NCBI RefSeq assembly: GCF_946480385.1
Contig: NZ_CAMLJP010000028.1
Location: 1 to 56,294, forward strand
Direction: 5' to 3'
DNA from: an uncultured Azospirillum sp.
GTDB lineage: Bacteria > Pseudomonadota > Alphaproteobacteria > Azospirillales > Azospirillaceae
DNA: 56,294 nt
Below are positions 1-8,080 of the stretch, in pieces (the first letter of the stretch is position 1; each line of letters starts with the position of its first letter). Made by a program: the position numbers and the translations under genes. Under the pieces are notes generated by a model. The model was given only the letters and a program-made list of their open reading frames with translations, was not told where the DNA came from and made no database searches.

Positions 1-461
1 GCGTCTTCCCCAAGCAGATCGCCTTCAACGTCATCCCCCAGATCGACGCCTTCATGGAGGACGGCTCCACCAAGGAAGAGTGGAAGATGATGGTGGAGAC
101 CAAGAAGATCCTCGATCCCAAGATCAAGGTCGCCGCCACCTGCGTCCGCGTGCCGACCTTCATCGGCCATGCCCTGTCGATCAACATCGAGACGGAGGAG
201 CCGATCAGCGCCGAGGAGGCCCGCGTCGTCCTGCGCGCCGCCCCCGGTGTGTCGGTGGTCGACCAGCAGAGCGGTGACGGCTATGTCACCCCGGTCGAGG
301 TCGCCGGCGACAACCCGGTCTTCGTCAGCCGCATCCGCGACGACTTCACGGTGGAGAACGGCCTGTCCTTCTGGTGCGTCGCCGACAACCTGCGCAAGGG
401 CGCGGCGCTGAACGCCGTGCAGATCGCCGAGCTGCTGGTGCGGGATTACATGGTTGAGTGA
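1..461 (+). CDS. asd: Aspartate-semialdehyde dehydrogenase, C-terminal part (5' end outside window)
   Basis: The reading frame is already open at base 3 and ends at TGA 459-461, so only about 152 C-terminal residues are present. They match the dimerisation/catalytic C-terminal half of the enzyme that reduces aspartyl-4-phosphate to aspartate semialdehyde with NADPH, a cytosolic step toward lysine, methionine, threonine and diaminopimelate. The segment CVRVPTFIGHALSINIE contains the conserved Arg and His around the substrate site, and FPKQIAFNVIPQID just before it is also typical. The nucleophilic cysteine and the NADP-binding domain lie upstream of the window. A GC-rich hairpin follows the stop. 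Identification is firm; nothing can be said about its start or promoter. Confidence 0.93.
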   Translation, partial: VFPKQIAFNVIPQIDAFMEDGSTKEEWKMMVETKKILDPKIKVAATCVRVPTFIGHALSINIETEEPISAEEARVVLRAAPGVSVVDQQSGDGYVTPVEVAGDNPVFVSRIRDDFTVENGLSFWCVADNLRKGAALNAVQIAELLVRDYMVE

Positions 462-463
462 AG

Positions 464-503
464 GGGCGGGTGGGGGCAAATAGCGGACGCTTCCCACCCT
501 CCC
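464..503 (+). terminator. Hairpin after asd, possible terminator
   Basis: GGGCGGGTGGG (464-474) can pair with CCCACCCTCCC (493-503) with one mismatch across an 18-base loop. It starts 3 bases after the asd stop. Only a short AT-rich stretch follows, with no T run, so termination is plausible but unproven. Confidence 0.4.
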
Positions 504-547
504 AAATTGTCGGTAGGCTGAACCATCCCACCTGACCGGGCGGTTCC

Positions 548-1858
548 GTGCCTCGCATCCTGCCGCTGTTGTGCCTCGTCCTGCTGCTGCTCACCGGGTG
601 CGGCGTCGATGCCGACCAGGATGCGCTGTGCCGGAAGCTAATCCCGGCCTTCGACGACGGACCCGTCACCGACCTGTCCACCCGCGCTTACGCCGAGGAC
701 AAGCGGGTGCTGCGTGTCGATTACCGCAGCGGCGGGCAGGCGCATTGGATCGCCTGCCGCTTCGCCGGCACGTCGATGGAGGAGGGGCGGCGGACCCTGG
801 AGGCGGTAGCCACCGACCGCAGCGGCTGGCTGACCGGGATGCGCTTCGCCATGCTGCAGCAGTGGCTGCGCATCAGACCGCCGCGCGATGCCGTCGGCGG
901 GGTGGTGGAGATCGACAGGCCGCAGCCGACGCGTTGGACGCCCATCCTGTTTCTGGTCCAGCAAATCATCAACGCCGCCACGGTGGCCTGCGTCTACGGG
1001 TTGCTGGCGCTGGGCTATACCCTGGTCTATGCCATCCTCGGCCAGATCAATCTGGCGATGGGTGAACTGACGATGCTCGGCGCCATGCTGACGGCGATGG
1101 CGGCGGCCGGGCTGGGCATGGCCGGCTGGGCGACATGGCCGCCGGCCCTGCTGGGCATGCTGGTGCTGGTGATGGGCTTCACCGCGGTGCAGGGCTGGAC
1201 GATGGACCGGCTGGTCTTCCGCCGTTTGCGCGGTGTGCGCAGCCACACGCCGCTGATCGTCGCCGTCGGGCTGTCCATCGCCTATCAGGAGGGGGTGCGG
1301 CTGCTGCATGGCGCCCGCGACTGGTGGCCGGCGCCGGTGATGACCGAGCGCTTCGACCTGCTGAGCGACGGCGCCTTCACCGTCACCGCGCTGACGGCGC
1401 AGCTGGCGATCCTGGCGCTGACCGGCGGGCTCTATGCCATGCTGTGGGGGATCATGCAGCGCACCGCCTTCGGCCGGGCGCATCGCGCCTGCACCGACGA
1501 CATCGCGGCGGCGGAGCTGGTGGGGGTGGACGTCAACAGGACGATTGCGACCACCTTCGCCATCGGCGGCGGGCTGGCCGCTGCGGCGGGGGCGGTGATC
1601 GCGCTGTATTACGGTGGGGTGAACTTCTTCACCGGCTATCTGATCGGATTCAAGGCGCTGGCCGCGGCGGTGGTCGGCGGCATCGGCTCGGTGCCGGGGG
1701 CGATGCTGGGCGGCGCCCTGCTGGGGCTGGTGGAGACCTTCTGGTCGGCCTATTTCGCGCTCGCCTACAAGGACATCGTCGCGTTCGGGCTGCTGACGCT
1801 GTTCCTGATCTACCGGCCGCAGGGACTGATGGGGCAGGCGCGGGGCAGGGGAGATTAG
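548..1858 (+). CDS. LivH-type branched-chain amino acid ABC permease with lipoprotein-like N-terminal extension
   Basis: 436 residues from a GTG start. Residues 1-18 look like a lipoprotein signal peptide: a hydrophobic run ending in L-T-G-C, Cys18. Residues 19 to about 135 form a soluble segment with a second pair of cysteines that I do not recognise. From about residue 138 the protein is a membrane protein with roughly eight hydrophobic segments. It carries LivH-family landmarks: the GLLALGYTLVYAILGQINLA segment, the cytoplasmic loop with AAELVGVDVNRTIATTFAIG, and GFKALAAAVVGGIGSVPGA. LivH permeases form the inner-membrane channel of high-affinity Leu/Ile/Val or related amide/urea importers. 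No LivM, LivG, LivF or binding-protein gene is adjacent, so it is an orphan here. The family is clear; substrate and the function of the N-terminal extension are unknown. Confidence 0.85.
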   Translation: MPRILPLLCLVLLLLTGCGVDADQDALCRKLIPAFDDGPVTDLSTRAYAEDKRVLRVDYRSGGQAHWIACRFAGTSMEEGRRTLEAVATDRSGWLTGMRFAMLQQWLRIRPPRDAVGGVVEIDRPQPTRWTPILFLVQQIINAATVACVYGLLALGYTLVYAILGQINLAMGELTMLGAMLTAMAAAGLGMAGWATWPPALLGMLVLVMGFTAVQGWTMDRLVFRRLRGVRSHTPLIVAVGLSIAYQEGVRLLHGARDWWPAPVMTERFDLLSDGAFTVTALTAQLAILALTGGLYAMLWGIMQRTAFGRAHRACTDDIAAAELVGVDVNRTIATTFAIGGGLAAAAGAVIALYYGGVNFFTGYLIGFKALAAAVVGGIGSVPGAMLGGALLGLVETFWSAYFALAYKDIVAFGLLTLFLIYRPQGLMGQARGRGD

Positions 1859-1864
1859 GCGGGA

Positions 1865-1900
1865 GGTGCCGGCCGGCGACTCAAGGCCCCGGCCGGCACC
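1865..1900. terminator. Perfect 12-bp hairpin between convergent genes
   Basis: GGTGCCGGCCGG (1865-1876) is the exact reverse complement of CCGGCCGGCACC (1889-1900), with a 12-base loop. It sits between the permease stop and the tyrS stop, which converge, so it can serve both strands. No T run is present on either side. Confidence 0.55.
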
Positions 1901-1910
1901 GTGACCCTGC

Positions 1911-3179
1911 TTACCCCACCTTCACCAGCGCATGGCGCTTCTTGCCGGCACTGAGCTTGACCACGCCGTCGGCGTTCAGGTCCGCCGCCGTCGCCTTCGC
2001 CGTTTCATCGGCGATCGGCCCGTCGTTCAGCTTGGCCCCGCCGCCCTTGATGAGGCGACGTGCCTCGCCCTTCGACGCCGCCAGACCGGCCGACACCAGC
2101 AGGTCGACCACCGGCAGCCCGGCCTCCAGATCGGCGCGGGAGACCTCGATGCTGGGCAGCCCCTCGGCCGCGGCGCCTTCCTCGAAAGCACGGCGCGCGG
2201 TCTCGGCGGCCTCCAAGGCGGCTTCCTCGCCATGGGCGAGCTTGGTCACCTCGTTGGCGAGGATCTTCTTGGCCTCGTTGATCTCGGCGCCCTGCAGGCT
2301 TTCCAGCCGGGCGACCTCGTCCAGCGGCAGTTCGGTGTAGAGGCGCAGGAAGCGGCCGACATCGGCATCCTCGGTGTTGCGCCAGTACTGCCAGAAGTCA
2401 TAGCTGCTGAGCTTGTCGGCGGTCAGCCAGACCGCGCCGGCGGCGGTCTTGCCCATCTTGGCGCCGGAGGACGTGGTCAGCAGCGGCGTGGTCAGGCCGA
2501 ACAGCTCCGCCCCGTCGGTGCGGCGGCCGAGCTCGACGCCGTTGACGATGTTGCCCCACTGGTCCGACCCGCCCATCTGCAGCGTGCAGCCATAGCGCCG
2601 CTTCAGCTCCACGAAGTCGTAGGCCTGCAGGATCATGTAGTTGAATTCGAGGAAGGTCAGCGGCTGCTCGCGCTCCAGCCGCAGCTTGACCGATTCGAAG
2701 GTCATCATGCGGTTGATGGTGAAATGCCGGCCGATGTCGCGCAGCAGCGGGATGTATTTCAGCTCGTCCAGCCAGTCGGCGTTGTTCGCCATCACCGCAT
2801 CCGTCGGCCCATCCCCGAAGGTCAGGTAACGGCCGAAGATGCGCTTGATGCCCGCCATGTTGTTGCCGATGACCTCGTCGGTCAGCAGCTGGCGCGCCTC
2901 GTCCTTGCCCGACGGGTCGCCGATCTTGGTGGTGCCACCGCCCATCAGGACGATCGGCTTGTGGCCGGTCTTCTGCAGCCAGCGCAGCATCATGATCGGC
3001 AGCAGGCTGCCGACATGCAGGCTGTCGGCGGTGCAGTCGAAGCCGATGTAGGCGACGATCGGCCCCTTCTGCGCCCGCTCGTCCAGCGTGGCGAGGTCGG
3101 TGCACTGGTGGATGAACCCGCGCTCCTGAAGGGTGCGCAGGAACTCCGAGGTGGGAGCCGAGGGGGTGGTCGTCGTCAT
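1911..3179 (-). CDS. tyrS: Tyrosyl-tRNA synthetase
   Basis: 422 residues, the normal length for bacterial TyrRS. This class I aminoacyl-tRNA synthetase charges tRNA-Tyr in the cytosol. The Rossmann catalytic domain opens with [17 protein letters not shown], where HVGS (residues 55-58) is the HIGH signature. The tyrosine-binding region includes [13 protein letters not shown] and [11 protein letters not shown]. The KMSKS loop is present as KMGKT near residue 245. The last 70 or so residues form an S4-like RNA-binding domain ([21 protein letters not shown]). The gene stands alone, converging on the LivH-like gene and divergent from the bacterioferritin pair. I see no T-box or other obvious leader. 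Confidence 0.97.
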   Translation of the reverse strand: MTTTTPSAPTSEFLRTLQERGFIHQCTDLATLDERAQKGPIVAYIGFDCTADSLHVGSLLPIMMLRWLQKTGHKPIVLMGGGTTKIGDPSGKDEARQLLTDEVIGNNMAGIKRIFGRYLTFGDGPTDAVMANNADWLDELKYIPLLRDIGRHFTINRMMTFESVKLRLEREQPLTFLEFNYMILQAYDFVELKRRYGCTLQMGGSDQWGNIVNGVELGRRTDGAELFGLTTPLLTTSSGAKMGKTAAGAVWLTADKLSSYDFWQYWRNTEDADVGRFLRLYTELPLDEVARLESLQGAEINEAKKILANEVTKLAHGEEAALEAAETARRAFEEGAAAEGLPSIEVSRADLEAGLPVVDLLVSAGLAASKGEARRLIKGGGAKLNDGPIADETAKATAADLNADGVVKLSAGKKRHALVKVG

Positions 3180-3578
3180 GGCCGCAATCCGGCTGTCGTT
3201 GAAATGAAGGGCGGGGCAGGGTGGCAGAATTCCCGCGGTCTGTTACCACGGAACGGCCCCTGCCTCAATGCGGCGGCCGGATCGGGGTGGCGGGAACCGC
3301 TCCACACGTCGGCCTGTTCTCCGGTTCAAGCATCGCTGCGTTGCCGCAAGTCTAAGACCACAAGTGGAGCCGGGGGATTTCCCCAATTCCTGCCTTATCG
3401 CAATTGACATTGATTCGCAAAATAGACATCACGGCCTGACTGTATTTTGTGCAGCTCACAGGCGCTCCAAATGATAGTGACTATCAACTACACTTCTGTT
3501 TTTACAGGAGATTTTTATTGTGCGAGTCCTTCGTCTGTGACAAGGTGCGACAAATTATCCATTCAGGAGCATCCCACC
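3180..3578. other. Intergenic region between divergent tyrS and bfr genes
   Basis: About 400 bases without a credible gene. The half nearest bfr (roughly 3395-3560) is clearly more AT-rich than the surrounding DNA, as expected for a promoter zone. It contains a TTGACA hexamer (3404-3409) with no good matching -10, and a perfect Fur-like palindrome at 3472-3486. No other structure was convincing. Confidence 0.7.
3472..3486 (+). promoter_or_regulatory. Fur-type operator (7-1-7 palindrome) upstream of bacterioferritin genes
   Basis: TGATAGTGACTATCA is a perfect 7-1-7 inverted repeat. It matches the classical Fur heptamer arrangement TGATAATnATTATCA at all but one position in each arm. It lies about 93 bases before the first bfr start in an AT-rich stretch and overlaps a weak -10-like AATGAT (3470-3475). 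An iron-responsive operator fits the iron-storage genes downstream. Whether Fur, Irr or another iron regulator binds cannot be read from the sequence. Confidence 0.6.
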
Positions 3579-4061
3579 ATGCAAGGCGATCAAGGGGTCC
3601 TGGACCGTTTGAACAAGCTGCTCACCGGCGAACTGAGCGCTGCCGACCAGTATCTGTCCCATGCGCGTAGCATGGAGGACATGGGCCTCAAGGCGCTGAG
3701 CGGGCGCATCTCGCACGAGCGGGAAGAGGAGTTGGAACATGCCGACAAGCTGATCCGCCGCATCCTGTTCCTGGAAGGCACGCCCGACGTCGCCAGCCGC
3801 GACCCGATTCACATCGGCAAGACCGTTCCGGAGATGATGCGGAACGACCTGAACCTCGAATACGAGGTGGTGGCCACCCTGAAGGAGGCAATCGCCTATT
3901 GCGAGCAGGTGAAGGATTACGACACCCGCCGCATCCTGCTGGAACTGCTGGTCGACACGGAAGAAGACCACGCCCACTGGCTGGAACAGCAGCTTGGCCT
4001 GATCGACATGCTCGGCGTGCAGAATTACCTGCAGTCGGCCATGGGCGGCTTCCCGAGCTGA
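3579..4061 (+). CDS. bfr: Bacterioferritin, ferroxidase-type subunit lacking the haem-ligand Met
   Basis: 160 residues. The ATG at 3579 has an AGGAG at 3565-3569 and aligns with the normal Bfr N-terminus, so upstream in-frame starts are rejected. Bacterioferritins oxidise Fe(II) and store it as a ferric core in a 24-mer cytoplasmic cage. The di-iron ligands are present: Glu18, Glu51, His54, Glu94, and Glu/His at 128 and 131 (E. coli E127 and H130, shifted by a one-residue insertion). Position 52, which is Met in haem-binding Bfr and supplies the axial haem ligand, is Leu here, so this subunit should not bind haem by itself. A second bfr gene follows after 14 bases with the opposite residue pattern, suggesting a mixed cage. 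Confidence 0.93.
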   Translation: MQGDQGVLDRLNKLLTGELSAADQYLSHARSMEDMGLKALSGRISHEREEELEHADKLIRRILFLEGTPDVASRDPIHIGKTVPEMMRNDLNLEYEVVATLKEAIAYCEQVKDYDTRRILLELLVDTEEDHAHWLEQQLGLIDMLGVQNYLQSAMGGFPS

Positions 4062-4075
4062 GCGGAGGACGGATC

Positions 4076-4555
4076 ATGAAAGGCAACAGTGACGTCATCG
4101 CCCAGCTTCAGATCGTCCTGAAGGACCAGCTGACGCAGATCAACCAGTATTTCCTGCACGCCCGCATGCTGAAGAACTGGGGCGTCAGGGCCCTGGGCAA
4201 GTGGGAGTATCACGCCTCCATCGAGGTGATGAAGAGCGCGGACGAGATCATCGAACGCATCCTGTTCATCGAGGCGATCCCCAACCTCCAGGACCTCGGC
4301 AAGCTGCACATCGGCGAGGACGTGCCGGAGATCCTCTCCAGCGACCTCGCCGCCGAGCGCGAGGCCCGCGACCGCATCGCCAACGCCATCGCCGTGTGCG
4401 AGGCCAAGGCCGACTACGTGTCGCGCGACGAGCTGTCCGAACTGCTGGAAGAGTCGGAAGAGCGCATCGACTATCTGGAAACCCAGTTGAGCCTGATCGA
4501 CGACATCGGTCTGCCGAACTACATCCAGTCGGCGATGGGCGAGTTCAAGGACTGA
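4076..4555 (+). CDS. bfr: Bacterioferritin, haem-binding subunit with degenerate ferroxidase site
   Basis: 159 residues with the canonical Bfr start [11 protein letters not shown] and ending [12 protein letters not shown] 4076 follows a GGAGG and lies 14 bases after the preceding bfr. Met52, the haem ligand, is present (EVMKSAD). The ferroxidase ligands are mostly gone: Glu18 is Gln, Glu51 is Val, His54 is Ser, the Glu127 equivalent is Ser and the His130 equivalent is Arg; only Glu94 remains. The protein is therefore probably a structural, haem-carrying subunit that co-assembles with its neighbour. Two-subunit bacterioferritins of this kind are known in Neisseria, Pseudomonas putida and Magnetospirillum. 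The two genes almost certainly form one operon under the upstream Fur-like site. Confidence 0.93.
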   Translation: MKGNSDVIAQLQIVLKDQLTQINQYFLHARMLKNWGVRALGKWEYHASIEVMKSADEIIERILFIEAIPNLQDLGKLHIGEDVPEILSSDLAAEREARDRIANAIAVCEAKADYVSRDELSELLEESEERIDYLETQLSLIDDIGLPNYIQSAMGEFKD

Positions 4556-4575
4556 GGTTGGGGGGAGGTGGCTTC

Positions 4576-4704
4576 GAATGCCCCCTCCCCATCCCTCCCC
4601 CGCTTCGCGGGAGAGGGGGTTGGACGCTTGTTGGCGAGACTTAACCGCCGAAGCGGCGGAGTTCCCTCTCCCGCGTTAGCGGGGGAGGGTTAGGGAGGGG
4701 GCAA
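4576..4704. repeat. Compound palindromic intergenic repeat (REP-like)
   Basis: The outer arms, about 27 bases each (around 4577-4602 and 4679-4704), are near-perfect reverse complements dominated by CCCCCTCCC. Inside are smaller hairpins, including CCGCCGAAGCGGCGG (4645-4659) and two GCGGGAGAGGG-like arms. It lies between the second bfr stop and the 3' end of the parA-like gene. The layout looks like a dispersed intergenic palindromic element and could also end transcription from both sides. Confidence 0.65.
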
Positions 4705-4722
4705 TGACTGCTACCGCCCCCC

Positions 4723-5382
4723 TCAAACCCGCCCCAATATCTCCTCCGCCAGTGCCTGCATCTCCGCCGCCGCCTGGGTTTTGCGCGCGGCCTCCGTCAC
4801 CGACAGGCCGGTCATCAGCGTGCCGGCATAAGCGGTGCGGTTGCCGACCTGGGCCGTCGCCAGCTCCACCGCCGGCGGGTCGACCAGGTCATGCACCTTG
4901 GCAATCAGTTCGTCGGCGATGCGGGCGCGCGGCGGCACGCGGTTCAGCACCAGCAGCAGGCGGCGCTTCTCCTGCGCCGCCAGATCGATGGTCGGATGCA
5001 CCGCCCACAAATCCATCGGGCTCGGCTGCACCGGCGCCACCACCAGGGTGGCGGCACGCACGGCGATGCGCGCCTCCGTCTGGGCGTGCGGCGGGCTGTC
5101 GATCACCACGATGTCGTGGGCGCGCGCCAGCTTCTCCACCTCCGCCTGGGTGCGCCAGCCGGTGATCTGCACATGGGTGAAGCCGGGCTGACCGCCGGTC
5201 GCCTCGGCCCGCACCGCGTGCCAGCGGGTCAGGCTGCCCTGCGGGTCGATGTCGACGGTGGCGACGCGGTATCCCAGCTGCGCCCAGGCGATGGCGAGAT
5301 GGGCGGCCAGCGTGGTCTTGCCGGCGCCGCCTTTCTGCTGCGCCACGGTGAAGACCTTGCCCGTCATGCCCGCACCCATCAT
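4723..5382 (-). CDS. ParA/MinD-family ATPase, orphan
   Basis: 219 residues from the first Met; Met6 (5367) is an alternative start. The deviant Walker A motif KGGAGKTT lies at residues 17-24, followed by switch-type motifs VDIDPQGSLTRW and IVVIDSPPHAQTEA, as in small ParA-type P-loop ATPases. Such proteins form ATP-dependent dimers that position plasmids, chromosomes or protein complexes. No parB, no centromere-like repeat array and no obvious cargo gene is adjacent, and chromosomal parAB is normally near the origin with gidB/gidA. This is more likely an orphan positioning ATPase than the chromosome segregation protein. It is divergent from tsaC, with tandem palindromes in the gap. Confidence 0.85.
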   Translation of the reverse strand: MMGAGMTGKVFTVAQQKGGAGKTTLAAHLAIAWAQLGYRVATVDIDPQGSLTRWHAVRAEATGGQPGFTHVQITGWRTQAEVEKLARAHDIVVIDSPPHAQTEARIAVRAATLVVAPVQPSPMDLWAVHPTIDLAAQEKRRLLLVLNRVPPRARIADELIAKVHDLVDPPAVELATAQVGNRTAYAGTLMTGLSVTEAARKTQAAAEMQALAEEILGRV

Positions 5383-5426
5383 GTTGTGTTCGGTGATTGC
5401 GCACTCCCCTCATAACCTTGGGCATG

Positions 5427-5459
5427 GCACCGGTGCAACCGCGCGAATTGACACCGGTG
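5427..5459. promoter_or_regulatory. Tandem CACCGGTG palindromes between divergent genes
   Basis: GCACCGGTGC (5427-5436) and CACCGGTG (5452-5459) are two perfect palindromes whose starts are 24 bases apart, a little over two helical turns. They sit in the 99-base gap between the parA-like and tsaC starts. The spacing suits a dimeric repressor binding twice, but no regulator can be named. Confidence 0.3.
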
Positions 5460-5481
5460 CTGCACGGGCTAGAAGGACACC

Positions 5482-6477
5482 GTGACTGACCATTCCGCAC
5501 CCGATACCGGTGAAAAGCGCCCGGCGCTGATCCCGGCCACCGCCGCCGGCATCACCCGCGCGGCCGAGCTGCTGCGCGCCGGCCGTCTCGTCGCCTTCCC
5601 GACCGAGACGGTCTATGGCCTGGGTGCCGACGCGACCGACGACCGTGCCGTGGCGGCCATCTTCGCCGCCAAGGGCCGGCCGCAGTTCAATCCGCTGATC
5701 GTTCATGTCCCCGATCTGGCCGCCGCCCACTCCTGGGGCCTGTTCGACGACCGCGCCCACGATCTGGCGACGCAGTTCTGGCCTGGCCCGCTGACCATGG
5801 TGGTGCCGCGCCCGGCCAACTCCGCGCTGTCGCTGCTGGTCAGCGCCGGGCTGGACAGCATCGCCATCCGCGTGCCCAACCACCCGGTGGCGCAGGCCAT
5901 CCTGCGCGCCGCCGGCAAGCCGATCGCCGCGCCCAGCGCCAACCGCTCCGGCGCCGTCAGCCCGACCACGCCGCACCATGTGCTGGAAAGCCTGGGCGAC
6001 CGGGTCGACGCCATCGTCACCGGCGGCAAATGCATGGTCGGGCTGGAGTCCACCGTCATCGACCTGACCGGCCCGGAGGCGGTGCTGCTGCGCCCCGGCG
6101 CCGTGCTGCCCGACGAGATGGAGCGGCTGATCGGTCCGGTCCGCCTGTCGGCCGGCGACCCGACCGCGCCCAAGTCGCCCGGCCAGCTGGAAAGCCACTA
6201 CGCCCCCAATGCCGCGGTGCGCCTCAATGCATCGTCGGCGGAAGAGAACGAGGCGTTCCTGACCTTCGGCCCCGACCGCTTCGTCTTCGGCGGCACCACC
6301 CGCCTGAACCTGAGCCTGGAAGGCGACCTGAACGAGGCGGCGGCCAACCTGTTCTCCCACCTGCGGAACCTGGATCAGAGCGGGGCCAAGCGCATCGCCG
6401 TGATGCCGATCCCGGAGGTCGGGCTGGGCATGGCGATCAACGACCGCCTGCGCCGGGCTGCCGCGCCGCGGAGCTAA
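5482..6477 (+). CDS. tsaC: L-threonylcarbamoyladenylate synthase (Sua5/YrdC type)
   Basis: 331 residues, so the longer Sua5 form: a YrdC domain (about residues 15-205) plus a C-terminal Sua5 domain (about 215-331). It makes threonylcarbamoyl-AMP from threonine, bicarbonate and ATP, the first step of t6A37 modification of ANN-reading tRNAs. Supporting motifs are GRLVAFPTETVYGLGADA, the KGRPQFNPLIVHV nucleotide-binding region, and PSANRSG. The C-terminal SPGQLESHYAPNA links the two domains. The GTG start at 5482 is preceded by AGAAGGA. The call is firm; whether it is named tsaC or sua5 is convention. Confidence 0.93.
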   Translation: MTDHSAPDTGEKRPALIPATAAGITRAAELLRAGRLVAFPTETVYGLGADATDDRAVAAIFAAKGRPQFNPLIVHVPDLAAAHSWGLFDDRAHDLATQFWPGPLTMVVPRPANSALSLLVSAGLDSIAIRVPNHPVAQAILRAAGKPIAAPSANRSGAVSPTTPHHVLESLGDRVDAIVTGGKCMVGLESTVIDLTGPEAVLLRPGAVLPDEMERLIGPVRLSAGDPTAPKSPGQLESHYAPNAAVRLNASSAEENEAFLTFGPDRFVFGGTTRLNLSLEGDLNEAAANLFSHLRNLDQSGAKRIAVMPIPEVGLGMAINDRLRRAAAPRS

Positions 6478-6588
6478 CGCACCGCGTGGCGGCTGGTCTG
6501 CGCAACAGTTGCATGGAAATGAGGACGGCCAGATTGTAGAAGTGTCGTGTTTCACTGCGACACCTCCACCTGCCGGACCTCAAGCGCC

Positions 6589-8007
6589 ATGACCAACATC
6601 GCCGCCGCTCTCGACCAGATCCGCGCCATTGTCGGCCCGTCCGGCATCCTTACCGACGCCGCCGACATGGCCCCGTACCTTGCGGAGTGGCGCGGGCGCT
6701 TCAAGGGCAACAGCCCGGCGGTGGTCCGCCCGGCCAGCACCGAGGAAGTCGCGGCGGTCGTGAAGGTCTGTGCCGAGGCAGGCATCCCCATCGTGCCGCA
6801 GGGCGGCAACACCAGCCTCGTCGGCGGCTCCATCCCGTACGAGGAGGGGCGCGAGATCGTGCTCAGCCTGTCGCGCATGAACCGCATCCGCGACATCGAC
6901 ACGCTGAACTACACCATGACGGTGGAGGCCGGCGTCGTGCTGACCAGCGTGCAGGAGGCCGCGGCCGACGCCGACCGCCTGTTCCCGCTGAGCCTGGGGG
7001 CGGAGGGCACGGCGCAGATCGGCGGCCTGATCTCCACCAACGCCGGCGGCATCAACGTCCTGCGCTACGGCAACACCCGCGACCTCGTTCTGGGTCTGGA
7101 GGTGGTTCTGGCCGACGGCCGCGTCTGGGACGGCATGCGCCGGCTGCGCAAGAACAACACCGGCTACGACCTGAAGAACCTGTTCGTCGGCGCCGAAGGC
7201 ACGCTGGGCATCATCACCGCCGCCGTGCTGAAGCTGTTTCCGCGCCCGCGCCAGTCGATCACCGCCTTCGTCGCCGTGCCGAGCCCGGCGGCGGCCATCG
7301 AGCTGCTGGCCCGCCTGCGCGCCGCCTCCGGCGACGCCGTGTCGGCCTTCGAGCTGATGTCGCGCCGCTGCCTGGACTTCGCGCTGAAACATGTTGCCGG
7401 CACCGTCGACCCGCTGTCGGAGCCGTCGCCCTGGTACGTCCTGACCGAGCTGACCGCCGGCACCCAGTCCGACGCCTTCCAGGAGACGGTGGAGACCGCG
7501 CTGGGCGAGGCGTTCGAGGCCGAACTGGCGACCGACGCCACGCTGGCCCAGTCGGACGCCCAGGCCAAGCAGCTGTGGTTCATCCGCGAGGCGATCGTCG
7601 AGGCGCAGAAGTTCGAAGGCGGCTCGATCAAGAACGACGTGTCGATCCCGGTGTCCCGCGTCGCCGAGTTCATCGAACTGGCCGAGGCCGCGGTGGCGAA
7701 GGCCTGCCCCGGCATCCGCCCGACCCCCTTTGGCCATGTCGGCGACGGCAACATCCACTTCAACCTCAGCCAGCCCGAAGGCGCCGACACCAAGGCCTAT
7801 CTCGACCGCTGGGACGAGATCTGCCACGTGGTGAACGAGGTGATCTTCAAGCTCGACGGCTCGATCTCCGCCGAGCATGGCGTTGGCCGCTTCAAGAAGG
7901 ACGAGATGCCGGTCATCAAAGGGCCGGTGGAGTTCGACATGCTGCGCGCCATCAAGGCGACGCTCGACCCCAAGGGTCTGCTGAACCCCGGCAAGATGCT
8001 TCCCTGA
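6589..8007 (+). CDS. FAD-linked oxidase, D-2-hydroxyacid (D-2-hydroxyglutarate/D-lactate) dehydrogenase family
   Basis: 472 residues from ATG 6589; the upstream in-frame ATG at 6547 would add an unlikely tail. The N-terminal PCMH-type FAD domain has PQGGNTSLVGGSIP, GAEGTAQIGGLISTNAGG and FVGAEGTLGIITAA. The C-terminal FAD-oxidase domain has FGHVGDGNIHFNLSQP and ISAEHGVGRFKKDEMP, with the His residues that bind metal and substrate in GlcD, D-LDH and D2HGDH proteins. These enzymes oxidise a D-2-hydroxyacid to its 2-oxoacid and pass electrons to an acceptor. D-2-hydroxyglutarate is a good guess for this branch, but substrate cannot be fixed from sequence alone. An enzyme resembling L-2-hydroxyglutarate oxidase lies at 43874-45016. 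Confidence 0.88.
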   Translation: MTNIAAALDQIRAIVGPSGILTDAADMAPYLAEWRGRFKGNSPAVVRPASTEEVAAVVKVCAEAGIPIVPQGGNTSLVGGSIPYEEGREIVLSLSRMNRIRDIDTLNYTMTVEAGVVLTSVQEAAADADRLFPLSLGAEGTAQIGGLISTNAGGINVLRYGNTRDLVLGLEVVLADGRVWDGMRRLRKNNTGYDLKNLFVGAEGTLGIITAAVLKLFPRPRQSITAFVAVPSPAAAIELLARLRAASGDAVSAFELMSRRCLDFALKHVAGTVDPLSEPSPWYVLTELTAGTQSDAFQETVETALGEAFEAELATDATLAQSDAQAKQLWFIREAIVEAQKFEGGSIKNDVSIPVSRVAEFIELAEAAVAKACPGIRPTPFGHVGDGNIHFNLSQPEGADTKAYLDRWDEICHVVNEVIFKLDGSISAEHGVGRFKKDEMPVIKGPVEFDMLRAIKATLDPKGLLNPGKMLP

Positions 8008-8080
8008 ATACCCCCTCACCGGCCGCCCGCGTCATAATATTGCGGGGGACAGGCTTGCGGCGAAAGACGTATGGCCGCGC

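Noticed and set aside
3180..3300. T-box or amino-acid leader for tyrS
   Set aside because: No T-box sequence or specifier stem; such leaders are not expected in this group.
3448..3460. TGTGCAGCTCACA, a Crp/Fnr-like inverted repeat near bfr
   Set aside because: Half-sites are only four bases and the centre spacing does not match CRP or FNR; the perfect Fur-like palindrome nearby explains the region better.
6580..8019. Long open frame on the minus strand antisense to the FAD dehydrogenase
   Set aside because: Composition is His/Gly/Ala-rich with no family motif; high GC leaves antisense frames open, and the plus-strand gene is clear.
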